Assembly (NCBI GenBank): GCA_963921425.1
Contig: OY992834.1
Span: forward strand, 24,255,923-24,319,922
Reading direction: 5' to 3'
Length of the DNA stretch: 64,000 nucleotides
From: Dryas octopetala
Taxonomy: Eukaryota; Streptophyta; Magnoliopsida; Rosales; Rosaceae
Under the pieces are notes generated by a model that made no database searches, was not told the DNA's origin, and was given only the letters and a program-made list of their open reading frames with translations. Positions 1 to 11,500 of the stretch are shown one piece after another. Both the position numbers and the translations under genes were made by a program. Positions within the stretch are counted from its first letter, which is position 1; every line of letters begins with the position of its first letter.

Positions 1-208
1 CATATCATGCAGGGTTAGTGAATAGTCATATCATGCAGGGTTAGTGAATAGTCACTTCATGCAGGGTACGTGAATAGTCACTTCATGCAGGGTACGTGAA
101 TAGTCATATCATGCAGGGTGTGTGAATAGTCACTTCACATAGAGTACGTGAATAGTCATATCATGCAGGATACGTGAATAGTCACTTCATGCAGGGTACG
201 GGAATAGT
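1..208. repeat. 26-bp tandem array, about 8 units
   Basis: Eight successive 26-bp units run from the window's left edge. Each begins CATATCATGCAGGG or CACTTCATGCAGGG and ends GTGAATAGT, and the two unit types are interspersed. Units 6 and 8 carry several changes. A decayed ninth copy of the tail motif (GGGAATAGTCACTT) appears near 247. The array probably continues to the left of the window. It lies just beyond the 3' end of the Myb/SANT-like gene. No function can be read from it. Confidence 0.93.
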
Positions 209-303
209 CACTTCAAATCCACTACATAATTCAAATCCTACTGGTAGGGGAATAGTCACTTTAAACATAATAATTCAAATCCTAAACATAATTTAACTCT
301 CAA

Positions 304-389
304 GCATAATAAAAACATAATTCAACTCTCAGACATAATAAAAATATAAGTCACATCTCAGACATAATAAAAACATAATTCAAATCCAC
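304..389. repeat. 28-29 bp A-rich tandem repeat, 3 units
   Basis: Three units of 28 to 29 bp with the pattern GACATAATAAAAACATAATTCAA and variants stand between the 26-bp array and the stop codon of the Myb/SANT-like gene. They would form part of its 3' UTR or flank. Confidence 0.7.
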
Positions 390-1441
390 TAATTATTTGG
401 AGGGTACCCTGGGTATGACTGGTTGAGGTCGGTCATATCCGGGTAGTATCCGGCTGAACTAGAGGTAGCACGTGCACGTCTTCTTGCAATTATTTCAGCT
501 TGCTTTGATCCCCAATACTCTCTTTGCATGTCATTCATGTTTGTCAAGTCTTTATCCATAATCTGACCTTCCTCCCACTCTATCGCCCTCTCAAGCTTCA
601 CCTGTTCTCTTGCTTCTCTCGCCCTTTCTCTTGCTTCTTTCGCCTTTTCTCTTGCTTCCCATGCCATGTTTCTTGCCACTTCTCTTTCTTGCCTCGCCCT
701 TTCTCTGTCATGTCTCATTTCCTCAGCTACACGTGACCTATCATTATATTCGTCAATTGCCTCCAACATATGAATTTGGTGGGGATCAGCTGTCTTGGCC
801 CGCTTTGCTTTATTTCTTCCTAGTGGCCTTGGGCGTGACGGGCCTACCGGTTGCCATGATGGTGGATCATCATCTGTATCAAGGCAAGTCTCATCTTGAT
901 CATCCGGTGTGTAATCGGTCGGTGAGTCCTGATCTCTGACTCGCACAGTTGAATTTGCAGCTGAGTACTTGACGCATTCTTTTAAATCCTTCCAAACGTG
1001 GAGCATGCTAAACTTTTTTCCATTGTTCTTGTCTTTATATATCTCAAGTGCGTCCGCAAACTACAAAAATTATGGCACATGAATAAATTATCAAGTATCA
1101 ACAATGGAAAAAACATACAACATTCAATTAAATATATACATTCATAAAATAAAACTTACCACATCGTCTGAATTCGCACCGCTTTGATGTCTCCTTTCGG
1201 CATCCAAAAACGAGACATAAAATTTGTTGCAAAAGGCGGCAATGTCCTTCCACCGTGATCTAATTGCGCCCATCGTTCTGCCCGTTGGTGTGCCCAAATT
1301 ACGCTGAAAAACAATGTAAACTTCGGCCCAGAATACATCATTTTTTTGTTGTGCACCGAGTTCCGAATTTGGAGACTTCTCTAGCCAAGCTTGAACTAGA
1401 GCAATATCTTCATCTTTGGCCCAACCAAGACCTCTAACCAT
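389..1441 (-). CDS. Myb/SANT-like DNA-binding protein with NAM-associated-type C-terminus (2 exons)
   Basis: Exon 1 is 1441-1160 (94 codons) and exon 2 is 1060-389. The intron 1159-1061 starts GTAAGT and ends TAG, and joining keeps the frame, giving 317 aa. Exon 1 encodes a trihelix/Myb-like fold: a W near residue 7, an acidic stretch, FW near 37, and R-W-K-D-I near 65. Exon 2 has a basic patch (RNKAKRAK) and a long Arg/Glu-rich coiled coil made of repeated EAREKAKEARERA-type heptads. The family is often auto-named 'glutathione S-transferase T3-like' or 'NAM-associated domain', and related proteins accompany PIF/Harbinger transposases as ORF1. No transposase or inverted repeat is visible here, so it may be a domesticated or stranded transposon gene. 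DNA binding is inferred from the family. Confidence 0.8.
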
Positions 1442-3808
1442 ATTGAATTAACTAAATTTGATGAAAATATGGTGTAAAAGAAAGAAAGATGTGAAGAAAA
1501 AAATAAGAAGAATGAGGTTTATATAGAATTTTTGGTGTACTAGCCGTTATAAAATTAAAGGGAATTTTAAGAAATTTTTCTGAATTTTTTGGGATTTTTT
1601 TGACATTTTTTTCGATTTTTTCCATACTTATTATTATTTTTTTTTTTTCAAAAATGACATTTTATTTTTTGGGCCGTTGATCTTCAACGGCACGTAAATC
1701 TCCACCATTCATTTTCAAATGGCCCACCTTTTTTGGGCTGACCATTCAATATGGCAGGGAGCCGTTGTAGGCATTTCATTGCGTGGAGAATTGATCAAAG
1801 GGCATGGGAATTGATTGAAGGTATGCAGGAGCTGCAGGGTATTGATTAATGGGCATGCAGGAGCTGCAGGGGGCTGCTGGCTGATGTGGCAGCTCCCTAT
1901 TCCTTCATGCTCCAGTGGGTCCGCAGGTTGCTTTCATGTGAATGAGAGAGAATATCAGCTTTTTATTTTTTGTGGGCCAATAATTTATTTTGGTTTTGGG
2001 TATAGTTTATACCCAAAATTGGGGATAGTTTTTGGGTCTCAAAAAATTATGGGGATCACATTCCGGCCCATTGTGAATGGGCTATACCCATTTTATACCC
2101 AAAAATTGGGTTTGGGGTTCAGTTTCTGATTGCATTGTGGAAGGCCTTATATTAGTTTAAAAACTACACATACACACACAAAGTCCCTAATCAGGAATGT
2201 AGGATAAATCCCCCTACCTAGAATCCAATGCTCCTCACGTATTCTCTTCCACAGCCTTCCACGTTCGCGTACAGTTCTATCTTGGCAACTCCTCGAAAAA
2301 TAATCACAACAGAAACCTTAACCTCTTAATAACTCGGCAAATGGGTAACTGGTTAATCCAATAAGAGACAATTTCGACAAAAAGAAACAAACTCTAGGTT
2401 AAGGACGACAACTATCAATAAGGGAAGATGGTATGACCTTTCATTTAGTCACACGTCGCTAGTCACTAGTCCTATGTGGACTAAACTCTACTCTTTAGAA
2501 GTTACTTAAGGATTTACAAGTTTCAACTTTTATCTTAAACTCAAACCACTTGACTAATTGCTTTAACTCAAAGCAATCCCACAAATTAATTTAGATTAAT
2601 CCAATTTAATCGCTACAAAAGAAACTTGTTAATTCTAGCATGCTAATAACCTTTAAATAAACAATTAAATCTCTAAATAAAGCTAGGCATGCTTAATTAA
2701 TAAATAAATTCTACTTAATCAACCTAAGCATGAAAACTTAAAATTAAAGTCTAAAAATAAATAAGAAATATTAAAACACTTACCCGGTTGTAGACCTCCT
2801 TAGTTAGGCTCTACTCCTTTGGACTCCTCCTCCTAGAGCTTGCTCTCCAAAAGTTATAAACTATGAGAATATTCTTTCCTTTTGGTATGTTTCTTCTTAG
2901 TAAGACTCTCAAAGAACCAAGAAGTGAGTAACTCTAACTTTACTTGGTGGTGCAAGTGAAAATGAGGTATAAGGGTCTCTATTTATAGGCACTAGAGATT
3001 TGGAAGAAGTTGTAACTTTTCAATGTGCGACAAATTGCACTAAAAATGCATAAACAAGAGTGAAAAAAAGATTGGGTTGCGAAAACCGGGTTGGAATACC
3101 CATTTACAGAGATAATAAGGGCATGGGTGCCCATTTAGGAAACACGTGGGTCATAGTGACCCGAATTTGTTGACCGGTTCCTTCACACAAAACCAACAGC
3201 CCAGGTCCGTTTGGTTTAATGAGGGCGAACAGCCCAGATTAAAACACGAAAGATGATTGGGTGTGACACGCGCTACACGCTTTCCGTGAGCTCGCCTGCT
3301 CAGCGCTGCGTCAGAGTGTCCAATCCAATCTGTGCACACCACATCACACGATGTCAGTCCAGTCAGCAATCCCAAATTAATTTTTCCTATTTTCTATTTT
3401 CTCTAAACTTTGTAAATTTACCAAAAATAGCTTGGGACTCCAAATACTTGCTCGAAAAATCTTACAGATTCGTAATAATTAATACTAATTTCCTATAGCC
3501 TCAAGATAATAATTTTTCTCCTATAAAAATTAAGGAATATTCAACTCCATTGAATTTAATTCCCAAAAATTAATTGTAATTTGATAATCACCAAACTTGT
3601 GTACAAGGGCACTAGAGTTCAACTCTAAACCACTAATGGTACAAGATAGTTACAGAAAAGACAAAAGAAACTCAATTTCCTTTAAGAAACCTTAAACTTC
3701 TAAGTACAAGATAGTTTTTGAAAAAAAAAGTGTCAACACAAGATAAGATTGAAAAATTCGGGTTGCTACAGATGACGCCCCCGACTTAGGATAAATATTG
3801 ATCAACAG
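1442..3808. other. Intergenic region without recognisable gene
   Basis: This holds the presumed promoter of the Myb/SANT-like gene (1442-1560) and then AT-rich sequence. From 1680 to 2120 there are short inverted and repeated motifs, such as GGGCCGTTGATCTTCAACGG and repeats of TATACCCAAA. From 2150 to 3800 the sequence is AT-rich with stops in all frames. No tRNA, transposase or LTR pair was recognised. The part up to GGTTGCTACAG near 3770 could be a decayed retroelement, but nothing supports this firmly. Confidence 0.5.
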
Positions 3809-4368
3809 TAGGGCTGCCCATTGGTCAAATCTAATCAGTAAATGGCCTTACCGATTCGATTACCAAAATTTTCGATAATTCAATTTGGTTGCCAGTTACC
3901 AAATCGGTAATTTTCGGATCCTTTGATTTTCGGTAATTTTTGGTATTTTGGTAAACATTGTTCATTACAGGCTTACAGCAAAAAAAAAAATTATAAAAAT
4001 AAAAATCTAAGCCTTTTGAGCCTTTTGGGCCTTTTCCCAACACACACACACATCTATATATGTTAATATTACAATTAGAAGCTTTAGAGCTCCTGTCATA
4101 GAAAGGAAAATATTCATGCTAAAGTACAAACAATCTTGCAAGGCTACCCAGTCATATCAGCAAGCATATCAAATTATCAAGTATCAACTATTGAAATTAT
4201 AAACTATTACAAAAACCCAAATTAATCCAAATTAACTAGAACAATCCAGAAATTACAATAAACCCAAATTAATAAGAACAAAGTTTACAATCAAGAAAAT
4301 AAACTACTACATAAAATATTGAAGATCATTCGCTAAACTTCAAGTCTTAAAGACCTGCAGGCTGCAGC

Positions 4369-4713
4369 CAAGGGTTTAAATTTTGATTTTAGGGAGGGCC
4401 GAAATTGAAATGCATAATCCTCAATTTTTTGTGATAAATTCGCCGAAATTATCGAAATCCTCAAAATTTGGCCGAAATTTTCGGCGGGTAAGATCGAGGG
4501 AGAAAAAGAGGGCGGTAGCAGGGGGCGGGATGGGGGAGATGAGGGCGAAAGAGATAGAGGGAGGAAGAGATGAGGGGCTGAAAGCAATTAGTTTTCGGTG
4601 GGTTTCGACAGCAAGGGGGAGATGAGGGAGAAAGAGAGGAGGGGGAAAGAGATGAGGGTGAGGGTGAAGGTGAGGGTGGGCTGGTGATGGAGATGCAGAG
4701 AGAGAGATAGAGG

Positions 4714-4764
<51 letters not shown>

Positions 4765-5813
4765 CACTGGCGGCGGCGAAGAAAGGAGAAGAAGAAGTGA
4801 GAAGTATGGAGAGGAAGAAATAAAAAAGAACCAGTCCACTTGACTGGAGGGAGTGAATGGAGAGTGGAGAGTCACGGCCAATAAAATATAATAAAATAAG
4901 ACTTTGGGATTGCAAAAAAGAAAAAGAAACTGTAAATTTGTACTACTTAATCACCTGTTCAACGAGCCAACAACTTTTTATATCTTAGTTTTGCAATATT
5001 AAATAAGTGGGGTTCATTTGTTAATGGTTAACCAAAACTACAGTGGCCAAAAAATAAAATGGTTAACCAAAACTACACAGTAAAAGGTAATAATAAGATT
5101 TTTCTTTTTCAGCAACTTTATATGTTGACATGGCAACCGTTAAGTGGTTGGACGTTGCACGGGGAAAGAAAAGAAAGGAAAGAAAAACAAAGGGAGATAA
5201 AAAAAAAATATAGGTTTTCTTTGATTGAGGTTTGGGGTTTTTAGGCAATTGGAAAGAAAAAAAATAATTTGGGGTTTTGTTTACTTATTTTTAAACCCTA
5301 AAACAATAAACTTTAATACATTTTTATATAAAAAATAATTAAAAAATACTCTAAAAGGCCTAAACCTTTATATCTTATACCATATCTTAAATAATATAGA
5401 GTATAGATTATAAAATATATAGGGTTTAGTGTATAGATTATACAGTATAAAAAGTATTAGGGTATATAGGGTTTAGTATTAGGATTTAGTGTATAGATTA
5501 TAGAGTATAAAGAATATATTAGTTTCATTTATTCATTATACTAATTTCATTTAACAGTATTTGTCTTCATCGCGCATTATATTCATTTTATATCATATGA
5601 AACTTACTATATAATTTGGTTTTTTCAATGTTTTTTATCAATGTAGTAGATAATATATTAAATAAACATATGGTAAAGTTTCATTCAAAATTTTCGTATT
5701 TTGATAGTAATTTCCGTTGTTTCCGTCTAATTTCTGTCGAAATTTAAAAATCTTCAAAATTTTTGTCGAAATTTCCATCGAAATTTCCTCGAAACCCGAA
5801 ATTTTATTCCTTG
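4369..5813. mobile_element. Nested non-autonomous hAT-type element (8-bp TSD GCTGCAGC)
   Basis: The element begins CAAGGGTTTAAATTTT and ends AAATTTTATTCCTTG. It is flanked on both sides by the perfect octamer GCTGCAGC (4361-4368 and 5814-5821), the duplication length of hAT insertions. It contains no transposase. The left half is GA-rich with a long (GA)n run. The right half is AT-rich with repeats of TATAGGGTTTAGTGTATAGATTATA, followed by GAAATTTC-rich sequence. A second, inverted and truncated copy lies at 11501 and beyond. It inserted into the large hAT element after that element had arrived. Confidence 0.85.
4718..4762. repeat. (GA)n microsatellite
   Basis: About 22 GA dinucleotides lie in the GA-rich left half of the nested hAT-type element. 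They generate long Ser/Leu-rich open frames on the minus strand that are not genes. Confidence 0.95.
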
Positions 5814-6568
5814 GCTGCAGCATATCAACTTCCACAATCTAAGAAGAATAGGAAATGTAATTCAATTATTTTTTTTTTTTTTGTAGAAAGGAGGGCTACA
5901 AGCCCAGCAAACACAAAAAACTAGACACAAATAGATCTGGGCTTAGTCTAGTGGATATGCTGATATGATATGCTTGTAATTTGATAATTTGATATGCATA
6001 TAAAACAAGCATATCAGCAAGCATATCAAATACATCTTGACTCAAGCCAAGATTATGCATATGTAAGGCAGCAGGTGCAATTCAATTAAAAACAGCAAGA
6101 GTGTAAAAAAGAGTGTGTTGTTGGGTCATCTAGTCATCTTTATGGGATAACAAACTAACAATGTGAAATTTTGATCCATAACACACTATTTAAAATTTTC
6201 AATATTCAACTGTAGCAAGAGAATAATGCTTTTGAAGGAAAAATCATAGTCTTGTCAACAAGCTTTTTCTTTTTTCTTTTGATGGCCATTTAATTTGTTT
6301 ATACGAAACAGTTTGCAAACTCCTTCCTGAAATGGGAGAACCTAAAATGGATACCTGTCTTCCCAAGACTAAATAACTAGATATCTTGTTATGACAGTAG
6401 AAATATAACTGACCACATGCAAGAAAAAAATAAAAACAAACTCCAAACAAACAAATTATAAACACAACCAACCTTTGGAGCAAAATCAAAGAGAAATGCA
6501 GAGAGATGATCAAAAAGAAAAAAATCTCAAATGAAGATCTAATTTATAATATGAAACTCAACCAACCT

Positions 6569-8739
6569 TCATGTAATAGCCGAAGAATCACCTCCTACGG
6601 TTAAAGCTTGTAAATCTTTAAGGACATCTGCATATAAAACATATTTATATTAGAAGTTGTAACATAAAATAAAAGTAATGATGAATCTATTTAAAACTAA
6701 ATCTTACCTTTTTCAATTGCCTCAAGATCCTCAAATTTCTCTTCGCTAGTGACCGATGCACCACTTCTAAGCCAATCTTGAGTGCATACTAATGCCTCAG
6801 TGATAGATGGTGTCAAAGAGCTTCGGAAAGGATCTAACACCCTATTTGCTGAACTAAATGCACATTTTGAAGCAACCGATCGATGTACTTGGAATTGCCA
6901 ATACATCGCGTGCCATTCCTGAGAGTGCACAGTAAGTTGCTGTTTTCCCTTGCCACCAAGCCAAGACATCAAAGTTAGCCTCATCAGGCTCCACACCATC
7001 ATTAAAATACTTTTCCAAATCATTTAAAACTTCCACATTAACCTTTGTCTTCAAATGCAATTGAAATTCTTGTCTCTTCATCGCACGCTTGTTTTCTTTT
7101 GGATCAACCCTAATGGTATCACTAAGGTGACTCCTTGATGCATCAAAATCGGATGTGTTTGCACTTTCCAATTTATATTGATGATAAAGCTTTGACATGA
7201 AGCTTTTCACCTTTTCAATCTTTTTTCCTACTTCCTCGTCATTAAAATACTTACCCAACATCCATGTTATATTTTGCAATTTATTTCGAGGATCCAAGAC
7301 CACTGCAACAACTAAGATTTGGTTGACATCTTCAACCTTACAATACTTTTCAAACTTATCATTCATCAACTTTGCCATATCACGAAAATCATCATCCTCA
7401 CTATCTTGATGAAACACAAGCAAGTCTTTCACTTGTGTTAATTCATCCATGTAACCCATAGAAGTGACATATTTGGAACCTGATATACACGTAAAGTGAT
7501 ATCATAAAAATCTTCCGAAAAAGTGTGCAAACTTTTTAATTTGTTCCAATCACTATCCAATACATGTAGAATCTGATTTTTATAGAAAGAGTCTTGATCT
7601 TCTAACCTATCAAATGCCTTCCTAAACCCCATTGCCGCATTTATCATTTCATAACTAGAATTCCATCTAGTTTTCACATCTAAACACAGCCACTTTTTTG
7701 ATGTTATACTTTCCTCTTCGGCACATTTTTTAAATGCTTGCAAATGGGAAGGAGAACTCCTCACATACTTGACACTTCTACGAAGGTGCTTGATAGTTTG
7801 TTGAACCTCTTCAAGCCCAGCCCTAACAACAAGATTTAATACATGTGCAAAGCATCTAACATGAAAGAATTCACCACCCAAAAATAACCCACCTCTTTTG
7901 TTAAATCTTTTCTTCATATCAACCACACATAAATCATTATTCTTGGCATTGTCAAGTGTGATTGTGAAGAGTATCTAATCCCATTCCAACAAACAACTTT
8001 CCAAGGCCTTTGCAATAGCCTCACCCGTGTGTGGATGTGGAACCACTTGGAAATTGATGATCTTCTTTTGTGTCTTCCAATTTTTGTCAATAAAATGAGC
8101 CCTAACAACCATATATGGAAGATTTTGGATGGATGTCCACATATTCGTTGTGATGGATACTCGTGAACATAACAATTTGAAAGTTTCTTTCAACTTCAAC
8201 TTTTCTTCCTCAAACATAAGAATACAATCCCTTGTCACAGTACTTCTATGGACCACATGAAACTTTGGTTGTATTTCTTCACAAAATTACCTAAACTCTC
8301 TTTCTCAACAAAATTAAAAGGGAGTTCACAAAGGATGATCATAACCGTTAGAGCTTTACGGCTTCTATCTTGATCAAACCTCCAATTACTAGGTTGACCT
8401 CCTAAAGTAGATAAGACTAGTTGTCGCTTATCCACTTCGGAACCGGAATATTTTTTACACTTCTTAAGATGGTTCCAAAGTTTTGTGGTTCCACCACTTG
8501 AGGGTGCTTTAAATGCTTCCCCACAATAGACACAATCATATGTCCCATCATACTTTTTTGTTCCCTCAACCAAGTGTTTATTAAAATGAACCCAAGCCCC
8601 GAAAGGACCATGGTTTCCCGGTAACCCAGATTTCTTCCCCACTTTTTGCTTCTTTTGAGTAACTTCTGTACTAGATTGAGGAGGGGCAGATGCCCGCAGC
8701 CCCTTCTGGGACTATTTCAGCTCTAGAACTCTCATCCAT
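6569..8739 (-). pseudogene. hAT transposase, BED zinc finger type (RICESLEEPER-like), frameshifted
   Basis: The relic reads from an ATG at 8739 to a TGA at 6569-6571. In order it shows an N-terminal Ser/Pro/Gln-rich leader; a BED finger (CVYC then HLKKC, about 8460-8530); the region with RDC and TNMWTS (8120-8230); the catalytic core with DNA-K-N-ND and RCFAHVLNLV (7830-7960); and the dimerisation region (FDVLAWW, then RVLDPFRSSLTP, 6790-6980). A last short exon is reached through an intron (GTAAG at about 6712 to CAG at about 6635). Frame is broken at about 8690, 8262, 7975, 7486 (a 2-bp TA gain) and 6888 (a 4-bp ATCG microduplication). The intact family is roughly 650-700 aa, and the total here fits after allowing for the breaks. 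No active product is expected. Confidence 0.9.
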
Positions 8740-9033
8740 TGTTGATATTAATAATAAATTTTAAAAATTTCTAATCAATAACATGCAGCAACTAGGTATA
8801 GCAACCAATAACAATGTAGTTTACTAAATTACTCACAAGTTGGCGATGTATTAACCTGCCAGAAATCAAATCCATAAAATTAAGCAACCAAACTCACAAC
8901 TTAGTTTACTAAATTCGTTTAGAAAAAATTAGCTTTCCAATAGGTTTATGTAAGTGATTTCTTTATTATTTGTTTTTTAAATCCCAAAAACAAATATAAG
9001 CATATCTGCATATATGATATATCGAAATCTTAC

Positions 9034-9109
9034 CTTGCTCCTGTTCTGAAACCAAACTTCAACATGTCTTGGCTTCAGGTTAAATTGCTCCAAGTGCCTA
9101 TTTTTGAGC
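9034..9109 (-). pseudogene. Captured HD-Zip homeodomain exon relic (helix 3)
   Basis: On the minus strand 76 bp read as the recognition helix of an HD-Zip homeodomain: LKPRHVEVWFQNR is in frame, against the family's LRPRQVEVWFQNRRAR. The segment is bounded exactly by intron signals. GCAG lies before its start (9113-9110) and AG|GTAAGA lies after its end (9034/9033-9028), which matches a small internal exon of HD-Zip II genes as I recall them. Two 2-bp losses are apparent. One turns the expected AGAGCAAG into AGCAAG before the donor, and the other lies near 9088 and breaks the upstream frame. It lies within the hAT element upstream of the transposase and looks like host sequence picked up by the transposon. 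Confidence 0.72.
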
Positions 9110-9229
9110 CTGCGTAAATTAGTCCAAAACCCAAATATTAAGTTCATGAAAGAGAGAAAGAGTTTGACATATAAATAAAACTATAAAATCAAATGTAAAC
9201 AAATTGAAGCCCTAACCTGGGTGAGAGAG

Positions 9230-9712
9230 ACAGAGTCTATGGTTTCTGGGAGATCGAAACTCGGTGTGAGAGAGAGAGAGAGTCTGAGTGAGTTTTCTGG
9301 GTTTCTAGGTTTCGAACTCAGTGAGAGAGGGTCTGAGTTTTCGGATGATGGGCGTGGACGTGCTAGGATGGGTTTCTGAGTTTTCTGTGTTTTTGGTGAA
9401 AGGATGGCCAAAGGGTGGCGAGAGGGCGAGGATTCAGCGATAGGGCGAGGATGGCGAGAGAGAGTCTGAACTTTCTGGGATGGGTTTCTGAGTTTTTGGT
9501 GAGAGGATGGAGAAATCGAGGGTGGTGAGAGGACAAGGATTCGGCGAGAGGGCGAGGACGGCGAGAGAGAGTCTGAACTTTCTGGGTTTCTAGGATGATT
9601 TTCTGAGTTTTCTGTGAGAGGATGACAAGATCGAGGGTGGCGAGAGGATGAGGAATCAGTGAGACTGAGAGACTGAGAGGGCGAGGGCAGCGAGAGAGAG
9701 TTTGGGTGAGGC
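9230..9712. repeat. Imperfect tandem repeat, about 100-bp units, GA/GAG-rich
   Basis: Several diverged copies carry the same phrases in order: GAGAGAGTCTGA, ACTTTCTGGG, TGGGTTTCTGAGTTTT, GTGAGAGGATG, TCGAGGGTGG, and GGCGAGGA. The copies at about 9350-9460, 9460-9575 and 9575-9700 are the clearest. No coding sense is apparent. Confidence 0.7.
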
Positions 9713-10075
9713 TAGGTTATTTCTTTTGAATCAAGAGTGTGATTTGTGTTTTAATTTTTTGTTTTAGTGATTTTTTGTATTTTGTTTTTTTTTTTTTTTG
9801 GGCCAAAGTGATTTTTTGTTTTAGTTTTGAAATTTCTAATTGTTTAGAACTTTAGGGTATGAAGTATTAACTAGTTTAATAAAAACCTTATACATCACTT
9901 ACATATTTAGTTATTTACATATGTTTTAAACTTTTAATTATTATGTGTTTTATAATTTATATAAAACATATTTATAATTTATATAAAACATATATATAAT
10001 TTATATAGATAATTAGATATATATTGACCCTATAATTAATCGTAATAGATTTCATATAAAAACTAATTAAAAATA

Positions 10076-10095
10076 CCCTAAACCCTAAACCCTAA
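10076..10095. repeat. Short telomere-like repeat and following CTATA-rich array
   Basis: CCCTAAACCCTAAACCCTAA, nearly three plant-type telomeric heptamers, lies inside the hAT element. It grades into 250 bp (10100-10350) of degenerate TATACCCTATAC motifs and then into AT-rich sequence to 10540. Confidence 0.75.
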
Positions 10096-10772
10096 CTAAA
10101 CCCTATACCTTATATGGCTATAGCCGCTATACCATATACCATACCCTATACTCTATAGTCCTATACTCATATACCATATACCATATATATTAGTAATTTA
10201 GTATACTCTATCCTATACTAGTATACCACTATACCATATACACTATATCCTATGCAAGTATACTATATACCCTATACTAAGATACTCTATAAGTCTATAG
10301 TCTATACCCTATACAGCTATACAGCCTATACCATATACGGATATACCTTATAAGTTATAACTATAATAGTTTTAGACTTTTAGTATATATAGTTTATACT
10401 ATATACTATACAAAGTTTACAAACTATATAAAGTTATAAACTATATATATAAACTATATACTATATAAATTATAAATTATAAACTATAAACTATATACTA
10501 AGCAAATTAAGGTAATAATATTACATATAAATATATATAACTAAAATTTGGTAATTGTTTCGGTTTTTTCGGTAATAATCGATTTGGTTGATTTTGGTAA
10601 TATTTTTCGATAATCGGTCGGTTTACCAACTTTTTTCGGTTTTTACCAAAACCAACTTTTTTGGTATTTTTTCGATTTCGATTTTCGACTTGTTAAAATC
10701 TATTTACCAAACCAAAAAATTTCAGTCAGTAATCGATTGGTTCGGTAAATACCAAACCAATGGGCAGCCCTA

Positions 10773-11500
10773 ACTACTAGGGTCATCATTATGAACGATC
10801 GTTTGTACGAATATTTGGATATAATTATGGAATTTTAATATTAAATTTTTACTACTTTGTGTTAGTATAAATAAATTTTGTGTTATATAGTTTTTGGATA
10901 AAATGATAAAAAAATTTAAAAAATTTAAAAACCTTAGGCGACGAAAAAGGTTTGTCGCTTAAGAGGCCTTTGGGAGACGAAATTTCATATTCATCTCCCA
11001 AAGGTACTTTGAGAGACGAAATAGGGGCGGATCGCCCTTATTGTCTCTCAAAATACTGAAATTCATTTTGGGCCTCAACACTATTAGTGTTGATGATACC
11101 CAAATCCAAAATTTGAACAACATTTGAGGTCCAAAATGAGTTTAGATTTGAGTTTTTGGTTTCAACCATAGCAAAAGGGTAATTTTTGTTGTTTTTTGAG
11201 GCTGAAAGTTTGGAAAGCATTGAGTAGGGGACAGCAGGGCATTCAACAATTTGAGTTCATCTGAAGCTAGGCATCTTTCGACGTATTTCTTTTTTCTGCT
11301 CTGATGGAGCTAGAGAAGCAAGACTGAATTCTGGACAAACTCTGATCTCCATTTTTGACTCAGTTGAGTATCTTAATCACCAATGCCGACCGAACTTCTA
11401 ACTAACAGCCCGCTCGATTCCAGTGAAGCGAACCAAGGAGCAAAGAAAGGGTAAAAAGCCACGGGCCCCATTCAGGTCCTTGCTTATAGTAGGCTGTAAG
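10773..11500. other. Unannotated spacer between transposons
   Basis: Ordinary low-GC sequence without a convincing open frame. At 11476-11508 CCTTGCTTA and TAAGCAAGG form a 9-bp inverted pair around the left end of the next element. No RNA gene was recognised. Confidence 0.5.

Larger units (their letters stand above)
3809..10772 (-). mobile_element. hAT-superfamily DNA transposon, degenerate, about 7 kb
   Basis: A 17-bp terminal inverted repeat is present: TAGGGCTGCCCATTGGT at 3809-3825 and its complement ACCAATGGGCAGCCCTA at 10756-10772. Both subterminal zones are dense in TTCGGTAA / TTACCGA-like motifs (3840-3955 and 10555-10755), as in hAT transposase-binding regions. The interior encodes a BED-finger transposase relic on the minus strand. 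It also holds a nested 1.45-kb hAT-type element, a captured homeodomain exon, a GA-rich tandem repeat and an AT-rich CTATA-type array. The 8-bp target duplication is not intact: the flanks ATCAACAG and ACTACTAG agree at only four of eight positions. With an inactive transposase, this copy could move only in trans. Confidence 0.88.

Noticed and set aside
4421-4915. Long Ser/Leu-rich open frames on the minus strand
   Set aside because: They are products of the (GA)n microsatellite and GA-rich element sequence. No domain is present, and the frames lie inside a transposon.
3801-10780. A clean 8-bp target duplication for the large hAT element
   Set aside because: The flanking octamers agree at only four of eight positions, so none is claimed.
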